Positions 1 through 13,700 of a stretch of 64,000 bases of DNA are shown here, in pieces. Numbering within the stretch: the first letter of the stretch is position 1; the number at the start of each line of letters is the position of its first letter. Origin of the DNA: Echinarachnius parma. Its lineage: Eukaryota; Echinodermata; Echinoidea; Clypeasteroida; Echinarachniidae. The stretch lies in the NCBI GenBank assembly GCA_037951105.1, contig JBAMJV010007662.1, positions 1-64,000 on the forward strand, read 5' to 3'. The notes beneath the pieces were generated by a model. That model made no database searches. It was not told where the DNA came from and saw only the letters and a program-made list of their open reading frames with translations. The position numbers and the translations under genes were made by a program.

Positions 1-2025
1 CAACAGCTAGTTGAAGTATCACCTTTTACATTAAATAATGGCTTCATCGTTACTTCATACTGGCACTATTGTACCCTTATTAATGTCGTTAATTTGCACA
101 TCAATGATATTACTTCATTATACCATTCACAGGCCCATTATAGCCAGTGCGTAAGCACCCCCCCCCCCCCCCCCACAATTCCAGAAAGGTCCACCTTTTA
201 TCGGTCTCGGCCATCCGTAAATCAGTGGTCTCGGGTAACGATCGCTCTTGTCGACGACCCCCCCCTCAACTACATCAATATTGTCCAATCGTCTAGGTCT
301 CGGCCTCGTAAATTTTTACGGACGGATTCCCTGTGTGATTCCCTGTGACGGTACTTTGTATTAAGCACAGAATATCATTCAGAATTTGCTCACGCAGTAT
401 TTTTTGAAAGATGGTGCACCGTGAGTTATGAGCGTTCTACAATGTATTGTTGACTGAACGGCATTTATTTATTCCTATAGTCAAAAATGTTAATGTTAAT
501 GTCGAATTCAGTTTGGAGGATAATACACAAATCTGAAGGGGAAAAAAGGTGTTTATGTGTGTGTATGCGTGTGTGTGAGATGTCTGCTATAGAGGTTTGG
601 GGGAGGCGGCGTGATCTCACGCAAGGTGGGAAGTATACAATAATTTGATGCTAATAATAATTATATATGTATTACTTTATACGATTTTCCCAAAGGGATA
701 TTTGAGACTTAGATCTGATATCATTGTAAGATTTTTCTGAAAGATATGTGATTAATGTTCATACATATAGAACAATGTTAACCAATTGAAAAGTGCAAAT
801 TGATGTCATATATTCTCCCCAATCGTTCACGTGAAGTATCTCGATTCGGATACTTTTAACTACAGTACCATCGAAAAACGTCCCGGAACGCTTTTCAATT
901 CAATGTAGAATATCTCCATAATTAGGGAAATGTTTGCTTAATAAAAACTTATCTAATTCTTATGTTAATTACCATATTAGGCCAAACACCAATTGAAGGT
1001 TCAAGAAAATTGAGAAAATTCAATCAAGTGATTTTAGTTGAATTGTACAAATTTACCCAGAAAAGGGAGGTCGTGTATTTGGCACAAGAGTTCTTACAGA
1101 AAGAGATGGAGAGGGATAGGGTTGCGTTCACTTTTCCCTCGATAAATATCAAGTTACTCCAAATTATGCTTATACTGGTCCAATGAGTAAATTATGCCTT
1201 TTTGATATTTATAATTGAAAGCAAGAGATATGTATAATTTATCGTCAAAGTGACCATAATATCGCACTTTGGATATAATTATTGACAATGAAAGAAGTCT
1301 TATCAAAACAATGAAAACTACAAGTACTAACCATCACAAATTCATTGTATACGAACAGCGGAGAGTCGACTAGTTAATGCAGGATGACAAAGAGACTGTA
1401 CATTAAAATGGAAAAATATACCAAGTTTGAAAGAGTTGTCCAGTTGTAATATAATTTATTTCAGTGCAGTGCTTTCATATCAATACTACATTCTCCAGCA
1501 AATTGTTTGAATTTCACTATCATAATTATCATAATAAAATAACGCTTTGATTTAAATGTTTTGAAATTTGCCTACGTGCTGAACATGCATCAAACATATC
1601 AAAAATAAATAATAACTAATCATTTAATGCCAAACTTAATTCCACTTACATCCAAATTGTACAGATGTTAAATTACAGTACATTCAACAGTTCTACTGAC
1701 TAGGTTGTCACATGCAGAAACTGCCAAATGTTTGATGAAATGTGTCCCCCGCCCGAATGATGTATCAAAATCATGTTGCCAAATCATGAGTGAGCATGTA
1801 AACATGGTAAAGCGGTATTTGCTGGAACATTGTACAATCAAAATAATACTCATTATTTAAATCATAAATATCTCAATTACGAAGGTGAAATTAATCAATT
1901 AAAAACTGGTTTCATACCTTTATTAGTAAGAGACAATCACGGCATAAAATAACCAAATGAGTTGCAACTGAATTTGGTCAATTATACCTTTCAATCTGAA
2001 AAGTCGCAATGCCGAAAACAGGATA
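1..2025. other. No gene recognised
   Basis: AT-rich DNA with a C run at 158-174, a (GT)n stretch at about 556-577 and short open frames without domain features. The sequence 'acgcttttcaattcaat' (about 888) also occurs near 20358, suggesting an old interspersed repeat. Confidence 0.6.
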
Positions 2026-2345
2026 CTTAGGGATAGTTTAGTTTTGGTCAAACTTAATTTCAGTTACCCAAACCTGCATCATTACGGTACAAACTAATAG
2101 TAATAACTCTACCATGCTCGAAAGGCATACACAATTATAAACGACTAAGTAAAAGTCCTTTTATCATTAAAAAAGAGCCGTTACAACTTAAGAGGGCACT
2201 CTCTAAAAACTCATTGGTTTTAACCATTTTTTCATGCAAAATTGTGCATGTGACGTTTTGTTAAAATAATGATTAAAATAATAGAGATCTCATCAACAAC
2301 TATTTAAAAACATATTTATATATTGTTTTAATGAAGTCTATATGC
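2026..2345. mobile_element. Truncated copy of the TTAA-type element
   Basis: It starts 'acttagggatagtttagttttggtcaaactt' and loses similarity after about 2345, so the right end is missing. Confidence 0.65.
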
Positions 2346-2984
2346 ATTTTTTTTTCTTCTTCTAAAATGTCAAGATTACCCCCGGCAGGGTATATTTATG
2401 AATAACATATTTTGAAATCAAATTGTACAAATATGAGAGCATTCAAAAGGGAATGATTCTCATTTCACATGTTTTATTCAATGTACTTTCAAATGGAATC
2501 AAAATCAACCAATTTAGTGTCAAGGGGCATGAACGCAATCCATTCTCGTACATATATTTTCAGTTATTAAAAAAAATAGTGTGATCCATCTGATAAAGTC
2601 TTCCACCGTTAACTTATACGTTTCCATTATTATTCATTAAACATAATATAATTATTACCACACATTTGCGGAACTTACAAAACATTGATTCTTCAGAGAT
2701 ATTGTTTTTAACCAGGCAGTTTTCAAAAGCTTCAATACTGCACTTACATATTTGTATCAATTATCTGAATATTACAATGCATTATATTTTCAATCTTTAT
2801 AGTAGAATATGCTGTAATATCATGATATGGTACAATAATTCTGAATGAGGTATTTACACATAACATGTACATCCGATGGTTGATTTCAAGGTTATTTTGC
2901 TAGTGATAGTAATTCACAGTACCATTCGTTTCACTTGTACATCTTCAGTTCGAACTGCAACAACAGTGAAAAGAGAGAACCAAT

Positions 2985-3187
2985 CTCGACTAGCACTTGT
3001 GCTAACTTTTGGTTTTCTTTTAGCAACAACCTTAACTTTTGTATAAATGTGTTTTATAGTATGTTACTGTAAGCATTGATTAAGTTTTACTAATCTATTG
3101 CAGTGATTCATTGTTTTGTAAATTATGTACAGTTGATGTACATATATATAATATTGTTGTTGTTAATAAACTTCAAACTTCAAACAA
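2985..3187 (+). repeat. Retroelement 3' tail-like repeat (also 41905-42127 and 48289-48511)
   Basis: Shared sequence runs 'ttttggttttc...ttaac-tt--gtata...cattgttttgtaaat-atgtacagtt...gttgttaata-acttcaa'. The first copy ends in a short tandem 'aaacttc', as at the 3' ends of non-LTR retroelements. This is an inference from form only. Confidence 0.5.
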
Positions 3188-3437
3188 TATACATTTACAC
3201 ATTAATATATAAGTGGTAGAATGTTTGCATACATCATTATCATCATGATTATATAGGTCTCCTTCCACCCCAAAACACATTTATTTAAGACATACAATAC
3301 ATTTCTATTTCTCAACGATTTTATATTCATAGATTTATTATGGGCTGATCATAAGGAAAACGAAACACATAATTAGTTGATCGAATATATGCCTCCTGGA
3401 ACCTTATGTACCATACCACTCTTTGATTTGTTCTCAC

Positions 3438-5130
3438 TGCCTACAATCCTTGCACTATGTTAACATGTTTAAGGGCTTTATTTGCCGATACATATTGTTG
3501 GGGTGATCATCAAGTAAGATGATGAATCATGAAAGACATTGGTAATTGAACATGCATCACTGAAGTTTATAATAACAGAAAACCTCTGATTTGTTCTTAA
3601 TGCCTACAAGGCCTCGACTCATTTATCTACCGCTATAGGGTACTGGCTTATCATCAAGAACACTACGAAATACACTCGCAATTGAATATAAATGATATGC
3701 CTCCTTGAACATAGCTTATACCATAACACCCCTGACTTATTCTCAATGCCTACAAGCCCTCGAATGATAAAATTCACTTTCTTTGCCGCTATAGAGTGTT
3801 GGGGTGCATGGTTATTAGTTAAGATGATGAAAGACATGGGTAAATAATATGCCTCACTAAGGGTAATAATAACAGAAAACCCTTGATTTGTTCTCAATGC
3901 CTACCATCCCTCCACAAATTCAATAACTTTCTTTGCTGCTAATAATGGTGTTTGTAAGATCATCAAGAACATTATGAAAGACATCGGTAATTGAATATGA
4001 CTTACTGAAGAAATAATAAAAGAAAACATTTTATTTGTTCCCCAGGACTGCAACAATCCACTATTTTGAGAGCCTTCTTTCCGCTATGGTGTTTTGCTGA
4101 TCATCAATAAAGTTATGAAAACATCTATTGACTGAAATATGCCTTCTTGAACATGTCTAATAATAACATAAAAACTGATTTGTTCTCCAGCCTATACAAT
4201 CTTTCCACTAATAAATGAAAGAACTTTCTTTGCCGCTATAGGGTGTTGGGGGTGATTATCAAGTAAGATGATGAAAACATTGGTAAATAAAAATGCCTCA
4301 CTAAAGGTAATAATAACATAACACCTCCAATTTGTTCTCAATGCCTACAATTCCTCCTATTTGCAGTTATCACCAGCAACATTGTCATATAAATGATAAT
4401 AATAATATGAAAGACATCGGTAATTGAATCAACCTCACGTAACATAATGATAACAGAAAATCTGATTTGTATTCAACCCTACCATCTTTTCACTTATTAA
4501 AGACCTTTCTTTGCCGCCATAGGGTGTTGGGGGTGATTATCAAGTTAGGTGATGAAAGACATTGGTAACTACAATTGCCTCTCTGAATGTAATAACATAA
4601 AACCTCTAATTTGTTCTCAAGGCCTACAATCCCTCAACTAATACAAGAGCTGTCTTTGCAGCTATCACCAAGACCATTTAATAATGATAATAATAATAAA
4701 TATGAAAGACATCGGTATTTGAATAAACCTCACCGAACATAAGGATAACAGCAACACCCAGATTTGTTTTCAAGGTGTACAATAATGCTCTCTACTAGTT
4801 TGAGAGCTTTCTCTATCGCTATGATGGCTAATGAATTTGGTGGATCACCAAGAACATTATCAAGTGTCTGTTGATTTGATACGCCGCGTTTAACTTCATA
4901 CTAATACAAACAAAAATGTACTCTTTTTGTTCCCATGGCCTATACACGCCCTCTGCTGATTTGAGTGCCTTGTTTGCCGCCAAGGTGTTTAGTTGATCAT
5001 TAAGAAAATGATGAAAGACACATTTTTTTTTTATATGATTCTTACCGAAACATTATACAATCATAACACCATCTAACTTCTCATTGGTAATTGATATGCA
5101 CAATTAATGTCATTAGAACGTAAGCATCTG
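3438..5130 (-). pseudogene. Tandem array of about 11 decayed copies of the terminal TPR exon
   Basis: A unit resembling the stop-proximal end of exon 36 ('gcctacaa-ccctcc-act...gagctttctttgccgct...gtgttggggtgatcatcaag') recurs at about 3440, 3600, 3746, 3896, 4045, 4190, 4340, 4475, 4620, 4770 and 4930, with the intact exon at 5146. Spacing is about 150 bp. All copies have substitutions and short indels, and none keeps the exon's 5' half or acceptor. They lie 3' of the gene's stop codon and may fall in its 3' UTR. Confidence 0.8.
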
Positions 5131-5145
5131 ATTAGTTTTAAAAGT

Positions 5146-8100
5146 CTACAAGCCCTCCACTAGTTTTAGAGCTTTCTTTGCCGCCAGAGTGTTGGGGTGA
5201 TCATCCAGGAAGAGACTGAAAACCCTGTTGGCTTCCTGGAATTGATACTTGGCCTTCTTGTACAGGTTGTTCCCGAAGAAGCGTGCGCCAAGGTTGTATC
5301 TGCAATTATAGAATGTGATAAAGACTGAGACGAATAAACGTACACATAAAACAATTAAGATGTACTTATTTTACATACATGATTCCCCAAAATAAAATCA
5401 GGACTTAACACGGAGAACATAACAGGTCTTACAGATATTGAACGGAAATTTAATGAACGATGGTTGTAGAAAAAAATGAAAGATTGACATCCTTCCGAAA
5501 TGTAAAGGGGTAGTACAGTTTTGGTAAGGCTGAACTTTAGTAACCAAAACCTGCACAGTAACATTACAAACTAATAGTTATAACTCCACCATGCTCGAAA
5601 TATATACAAAATTACAAAGGACTAAGTAAAAAGCCTGCTATCATTCAAAAAGCGCCATTAAAACACAAGAGGGCGCTCTCTAAAAAGGCATTGGCTTCAA
5701 CCATTTTTCATTCAAAATTATGCATGTGATATTTTGTTTGAATAATGATTAAATAGAGATAATCAACAACTATTTAAAAAACCGCTTTTGAAAATTTTTG
5801 AAAAAGTGTAAGCATTTTTTATATTTAAAAAAACAAATCATCGAATAAATTTGGGGCCCAAATTTATTACGATCGGATATATTAATATTTCAGCCATTTC
5901 TTAACCGATTTTGACCAAATAAAGTTTATTCTGCCATTAAAATTGCATGTTCTTTCAAATTTGACACTCAGTTTTTCATTACCTCACAACAAATTGTGTT
6001 GTGCAGCGCCCTCTCTACCAAAACTGAACTACCCCTGCAAACGCTGCTTTTTCGCAGATTAAGTTTCAGAACAAATTATGGTTTTTATCATAGATAATAT
6101 CTCTCACAGAAGAACAAAACACACTCAAGATTTATTGATTTCTCATACAGGGTGTACAACCAATAATCTCAGATAATATTAGAGCAAAGCACTCGACATT
6201 TCTGCATAACTTTATTCCGTCATCGGATATGTTTAATTGTTTTGATTATGACAAGTAATCGTGTGGAGTGAAGCATCGCATTTAAATTTCTAAACAGGTA
6301 TATGACCTCGTGGCAATTCATAACTGCAATGTCAAATACCTTATTTGTTTAATAAAGGAAAGTAAATCTTATACAAAATATGTAGCAGTAGGAGGCTTCA
6401 CGCTTATAACGCGAGGAAACCCTACATTGGAACTGATATAAGGCAATAACAAATGGAGCGTGAGTAAGCACCTGACAGTTGCAACATCCACGTGATCCTT
6501 CCCATAAGCCTCTAGGAGGATACCCAATGCCAACTTGAACGTTTTCTCCGCAGACTTGTCTTGCATGTCGTCCTGAACCAGGCCGATGTTATTCAAGATG
6601 GCCGCCACGTGTGGATGGTCGAGTCCGCTGTCTTTCTGCGTCTGTAGGAAATCCCACGTGTGAAAGACAATAGCTTCCTCGAGTCGACCCTGGTCATAGC
6701 ACAGCTCACCAAGCTGAAATGACAAACAGAGGAAAAAACAATATTAAAGATGGCTGCCATAAAATGTAAAGATCGATGACCACCACGTGTGGATGGTCGA
6801 GTCTGCAGCTGTCTTTCTGCGTCTGTATGAAATCTCACGTGTGGAAGACAACAGCTTCCTCTAGTCGACCCTGGTCATAGCACAAGCTGTGATATGACAG
6901 AAAGAGTCAGAAACAAGGGTGTTTTTATGGCTACCAGGAATTGTCAAGATGGCCGCCATATATGATGCATGGTCTAATCCAATGTCGTTTAGTATCTTGT
7001 GTTGAGCCTATGGAAGGAAATATCTAGCTCCATAGCTAAAAGGATCTCACCAATAAAATTGTTGGTATACCAATTAGTGCATTGCCGCCATGTGTGATCT
7101 AGCTTTTTGTCATGGCTCCCTCGCTACATTAGTCCCCACCCTGTATTGTGCAAGTCAGTAAAGAAAGTGGTACTACAACTAATTTCATCCTGTATAAAGA
7201 CCGATTCGTCCTAGGGCAGACTCGCTGCAACTGGCAGCTATTGTGCTATTATTCACCCACGGCTTATATGACAACAAGTTACATAGTCCGACGATACAAG
7301 TTTATAGTGACCACCTGCGGGAAGCAAGACACGTGGCCACTCTCCACAGATGTCGCCTATAACAGGTTCCATAACAATAGTCATCAACTTCAGGGGATCG
7401 GTTTCGGTGGCCAAGTGCCTATATGGGCAGGCCAACTGTCATAGTCATGCAGGTGGCCACTATGAAAGGTTTGACTGTTCACGGTGTCATGTGCCTCTTG
7501 CATGGACCCCCAAGTAATTAAGGAGCACAATACATTCCACATTTTAACTAGGGTGTTCAGTATTCCAACCTGAGTAGAAGTAAGCAACATAATGTGGTAC
7601 TATACCTGTCCCACTAGTGATGCAGTGTAGTGGTGTTCTTGACCTACGACCTCCTTGATAACCTCTAGCGCCCTCTGGAGGATCTTCTTGGCAAAGTCTG
7701 CCTCTCCCCGGAGACGCTTCACGGATCTGTAGTATTCAGTACCAATCGTAAATTAGCAGATTCACCCATTGGAGAATGATCCAGTAAATTAAGGCTTCGA
7801 CCTATCATTAGAAAATGCCTGTTATGACATGTTTATACCTCCACTGACTTCTGAAGAAGATTAGATTCAGAGTATGTAAGCTGTTGCACCACGTAAGATG
7901 AGGAGAGATGGTTTGTCTTAAAACGGCTGTGGTAATCCTGTTGGTTATTATTTCGTGAGAATGGTAGCAAGGGGACTACAGCGCCGGTATATTCGTTTAT
8001 TGTTGGAAAGGGTATGGTGGTAATAGCGGTTATAGGTAAGGAACAAGAATAATTTTGATTCATGGCTATCAACATTTCAAGGATTTTAAAGCACTTAACA

Positions 8101-10749
8101 TTAGTTAGTCTATTTATGATATTATTATAAGTATGTATTAAAAACTAAACCTTGTTAATTTAAACTTACTTTTATGGTTTTGCATGTCACCCACTACCAG
8201 GTCCTACCTTAGATGTACACACACTCTTGGCATTACATAATTTGAGGTAACTGTTTAACTGTAGTCATATCTAGAGAAGATGTGAGCTTGTTTTCTTTAT
8301 GTATAGCATGATTTATACTATATAAATATAATAATTCGAATGATCCTCTTCAGTCAAGTTCGTATTACGTTTGATTTGGGGGCAAAGCAAGTCCCAATTT
8401 CATCTCATCCGTTTTGGACTTATCACCTTTACCTATTTTCGTATCAGCCATAATGAACATAAGCCTCTCTCCTAATTTCTTAAAAGACCTACAGACCATA
8501 CATTGAATACAAAGGATACGATACTCTTCCAAGCTCAGCTTGGTTTGAAAAAAAAAAGTTATCCTATGACCTCTAATTAAATCATTTGGACTTAAATCAA
8601 ACCCCTTGTCTATGTCCAACATTTTAATCATCGAGTGTACTACCCTATGTCTGATCGGTAGCTAGTCCGTAATAAACCAACTTTCATCTCTTTTTTTTAA
8701 ATCTCTTTTGGATCATCATTTTTTTATCAACAACAAAATATGAACCACATGATATAATGCTTGATTATTGTATTATTTATGATAAAGGTAGACCGAACAA
8801 TTAGTCTATGATCCGATGGCTGTTCCACTGACTTCGTCTGGTTCCAACGACCCTCTCCACTATGGGGTGATAGTAGAACGTCAGATAAATATATCAAGGA
8901 GAAACGAAATACAGAGTCAGTTATTTCCAACTTACTATGAAGGGTATCATCATTCAATAAACTTCAATACGGGCTAAAGTTATCAAGCAACTGTATTTTT
9001 GCACGTACCCTAAGCCCATGAGCCCTTTGACCAGCTGTAATTTCTGCTCTGGATACCTGACCCTCGTCAGACGAGAGAGGGCGTCCTCAAGATGATCTTC
9101 GGCCGCACTAAGATTACCCTGTTTTTTGCACACGTCTCCTAGCTCGATCAACACCTGCCATTTCACATAACATAAACAAAAACAGAACATATCGCATCAA
9201 ATAATGAGATCATTCCATCGATTTTGGACACTAGCAATCAATGACGTCCCTCCCCCTTGGGTATTAGAGGGTATTTTAGGAGGGGGCTGGGGATATGCCT
9301 AATCGTTTTTGGCAAAAACAAACACCCGGTATGCATCGCGGGCCTAATGAAAACAGACATTTTACTAATCGCTAACTTGATAAAAAACACATAATGGCTT
9401 TTGAACATTTTTGGTAGTGTTTTCCTTTAAATTGTATTTGTATGTATTCGTGTACTTACATCAATAACGGCTGGATAATTACATCTGTGTTTGGTGCTGT
9501 AGTTGAACTGGTGTTGGACAATGACTGAATATTCACTGAGGAAACGCAACTCCATTTCCTTCAGCAGACGTTCATTCAGAACTCTGAAACAAAATTATGA
9601 CAAACATTCGAAATAATTTGTAAAATTTGTTATCGTATCGAGGAAACACGATCATTCTGAACAAATTTTAAAGTTGCTATAATTATCAAAAACCTTTATT
9701 CTTAGTATGATTAGTTATAAATAAAACGTTCAGTAATTGCAGATATTGTTGATGATTATATACCTGATTGATTATAATTAACCAACCAACCAACCAATCA
9801 ATCAATCATTCAACCAATCATTCAACCATTCAACCAATCATTCAACCAATCGATCATTCAACCAATCGATCACAAATCAGTAAAACCATTTAATCAATCG
9901 CTCAATCAAAAGTCAATGAATCAATCAATATAACAATCAAACAATCATTAAATCAATATAGCGATCGATCGGATTGATCAGTCAATCAATCAATCAATAT
10001 CAACCACACAAACAATACACGTGTCACATGTATACATACCTAGCCCCTCTCAGTAGCCCAAGCTGTGTGAAGAAGATGGCCATAGACTTGATGAGTTCTA
10101 TCTTATCATTGGATTCTTCCCACTCCTCGGTTCTAGAAAGCACGTCGAGGTAGGCTTGCTCCACCTGTTCAAAGCCCCCCAACTGTAAACATAAATTTAT
10201 GTTATTATTAAATATCTAGGGTATTAAGAGTTCGAGTTCTGACCCATGTCAGCTCACCTGATTTACATATACACGATGTCAACGTCAAGTGGTGAAGCTT
10301 CACATGAATCTGCTTAAAGTCTATGTTCTAAGATTGTGAATTTAGTGTCGGTGGTTACCAATAAACTACGGCCGTATCAATGGAAGCTAGTTAATTTGAT
10401 CTCCACTATTTATTTGCCTACAAGCAGCACTTCATAGGTTGAAACAATGGTTTGTATAAACCTACTTTGTGAGTACTAGCCAATAAGAATTATGAGGAGT
10501 GTCGAGTTCCCTGCTTATCAACTGCATGAGTCCAACCACTGTATTTATCGTCATAGTTTGTCGGATATATCAGTGGAACATTGCATAACATGAAAGATGA
10601 GCAAAACTTACCAGTCTCCAAGCTTTAATCAGCTGGAATCTTCCCTCCTCAGTCTTCATGAGAATCTGGAAGACGAGGATGTTGAGGATGGTTGCTCTCA
10701 GCCGAGTGAGCTCTCCAGCCTGGGACAGGAGGAAGGGCATTTCATCTGC
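5146..10749 (-). CDS. Exons 30-36: C-terminal TPR region (about residues 1578-1932)
   Basis: Exon 30 begins the helical solenoid after the ATPase. Exons 33-36 carry canonical tetratricopeptide helices: LIELGDVCKKQGNLSAAEDH, FAKKILQRALEVIKE, LGELCYDQGRLEEA, AAILNNIGLV and YNLGARFFGNNLYKKAKY. The protein ends KLVEGL followed by TAG (5148-5146). Nephrocystin-3 has TPRs in the same position, where they serve in partner binding. The terminal exon (5146-5299) and exon 35 (6472-6713) are each accompanied by decayed copies. Confidence 0.88.
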
Positions 10750-13700
10750 CTACATTGAAAATTAAAATAAAAATTGACATAATGGGCCGTATGCATAAAA
10801 CGTAGCAATTGCTTATAAGCAATTGCTTCAAGCACAAGCAAGAGCTTGTCAAGCAAAAGATCAAGTTCAAGCAATTGCTTAACTTCGTATGCATAAGCTT
10901 TTGCTTGTGCTGAAACCTTTTGCTTACACTGCCTAAGCAATTGCTTACGTGTTGAACAAAGCATCGTTACGGTTGTGCGAACATCGCACTGCATGACAAC
11001 AAAGGGGATTCGTAGTGTATGCAAACGTCGTGTAGTCCCTTGCATAGCAGCTTTCCCTGGTCGTGCCCGACCTGGCAACAGTATTTTTCTTACGCAAATA
11101 TTTTCAAATCATGACAAAAATTGCCTACATGGATATAAATGTCTAAAATAACAGCCATTTGATTAAATATGTAATCACAACATAACCTCTGGAACCAGGA
11201 GTTCTAAATCATCCTGAAACGGTATGAAAACTTGATTCTAAAACGCGAATGTCCTTAGTAAGCAAGAGCTCAAGCTGGTCTGGATGTGCTTGAAAAAACG
11301 CAAGCAATTGCTTATCAAGACAAGTAAAAGGTTCGTTTTATGCATACGGTTTTAAGCAATTGCTTGTTTGGCTAGCAATTGCTTACGAGCAGTAAACAAT
11401 TGCTTGTGCCTGTAAGCAAAAGCTTTTGCTTGCAAGCAATTGCTTTTTTGTGTGCATACCGATTCAAGCAAAAGGCTAGCACAAGCAATTGCTTGTTTTT
11501 ATGCATACGGCCCATTATGTTTTTTTAGCGTTCCGGAACGCTTTGGTTTCAATCATACATATTTTATTCATTGGTAATAATACGAGGGATATTTGAAAAA
11601 CCAAAGCCCGTATTATTATGTTCACATCGTAAGGCCAAAAACAAGGTGCAAGAGAAATGTGGCACCTCGAATTGACTTGGGTTGACATTGGCCATTGGCA
11701 AAGTTAATTATAGATCACTTTACGTGTAATTACGTATCTCTCATCTATATCGTGTCCGTTGAATACGTTTGCAAGTTTGAGATACCCTTAACTTCTTGTC
11801 TTTATCATTCTGTGGAAAGGTTTCGGTTTTCCACAGCCTGTCTTGGATGATCATTGCAGACATGTCCAACCCCCGTCCAATCTTGAGGAGCGCTAAGCTT
11901 CGGATCATGACATAACACATTGGAAAAAATGGTTCTTGAGAAGACTAACCGCTTTCATCTATGTCCTGCCCGTTGGAGAAGTTGGCCAATTTGAGATGAT
12001 CCTTTTTCTTGTCTTCCTCTCTTGGTAGACATCGGCTCTTCACAGCATGTCTCATGCAGATGTCAAGGTTGTGGAAGATGATTCCGAACTAAATATCTCT
12101 TACCCAATGATAAGCATCCGACAAAAAATACAATAATATACAAGTTTCTGGTGGACTTACATATCGCTCATCTATGTCCTGTCCGTTGAAGAAGTTTGCC
12201 AGTTTGAGATATCCCTCTCTCTTGTCTTCATCTGTGGGAAGGTAACGACTCTCTACAGCTTGTATCAGATGACATGGTTGTGGAATATGAGTCCGAAATA
12301 AATATTTTTCACCGAATGATAAGCTGCAGCATCCGACAAAACATATATACAATAATACGTTTCTGCAGGTTGACTTACATATCGCTCATCTATGTCCTGT
12401 CCGTTGAAGAAGTTTGCCAGTTTAAGGTACCCCTCCCTCTTGTCCTCATCTGTCGGAAGGTATCGGCTTTCCACAGCCTGCCTCAGATGATCGTGGAAGA
12501 AGTTCACCACACCGTTTCTGTTGATCAGGTTTTCATCCAGTGACAGGTAGAACGGTGACCATACAAGACTCGGAATCTATCCAAAACGAAACACAAGGAA
12601 TATCGAAATATACCCAAGCTGTTTAGGCTCATTGTCTACATAGAAAGGTGACTGTAAAGTTTCTGGGAGAATATTTTGTTTGCAATATAAAATTATACGT
12701 TACTCATTTGTTTTAATCCTACGAAAATCATTGATTATGGATCTCAATAACCTGACGTCACAAATAATTGTTGCTATACTCGAACATTTTCAATGTATTT
12801 AATATTTCGTATTGTTTGAACTAACCAATGTATTAGTGTTAGAAGGCCTAGGTCCCGTTGCAGAAATATTTACCATCGATTGTAAAGTTTCAATTAATTG
12901 TAAGACAGATCATTGTAAATTTGTAAATGCGCAAATGTTCTTACTTACAATTAATGGTAACACACAATCGACATTGTATCTCTTTCTGCAACGGGGCCGT
13001 GTATGGATTCGATAACTGGGTTAATACTTTAAACATAATATAAAGCGTTTAGAGATAATAATCAACTATACAGGGTGGCCCCCAACAAAACGGAACGGGG
13101 CACTTCCCAATATATAGTAGGGTGTTTTTTCCAATGAAAAACGATACCAAGAACAGTCATTTTGGCCGTGTAGGTATTGTTTTAGGGCGGTGTGAGTGAC
13201 ACCATGTCAGGTTCCCATTTTTGTCAATGTTTACCAAGTCAGTGCCAGATAAATCGGATTTACTGCCCGTCATAATATCGAACAACTATGCCCATTCTCT
13301 CGGCACACAGCTGAATGCACACTAGCAATGGCGCGCGTATTGATCGTTGTTCGATGTTATGACGGGCAGTAAGTGCGATTTATCAGACACTGACTTGGTA
13401 AAATTGACAAAAATGGGAACCTGACATGGTGTCACTCACAGCGCCCTAACACAAAAACTACACGACCAAAATGACTGTTCTTGGTATCGTTTTTCATTGG
13501 AAAAGACACCCTATCCGATGGACATTATCAGTTTGTTACTATATTTTGGGAAGTGCCCCGTTCCGTTTTTAGGGGGCCACCCTGTATTAGGCGCTTAATA
13601 AGCCAGAATCATCAATATTATAATTATCAAAATCAAACTGCATTGAAGCTGCGCTTTCACCTGTAAGAGTGTCATCAGTTCATTCTCACTCATGCCTCTG

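Noticed and set aside
3438..5130. CRISPR-like or ordinary satellite array
   Set aside because: Units are diverged, of uneven length, in a spliced animal genome, and align to the gene's last exon.
8365..8631. 88-codon frame between exons 33 and 34
   Set aside because: No match to TPR or other domains, and the flanking exons already join in phase without it.
10698..11078. 126-codon frame on the minus strand
   Set aside because: It is the AAGCAATTGCTT repeat element (KQLL-type peptide repeats) running into exon 30; not a protein of its own.
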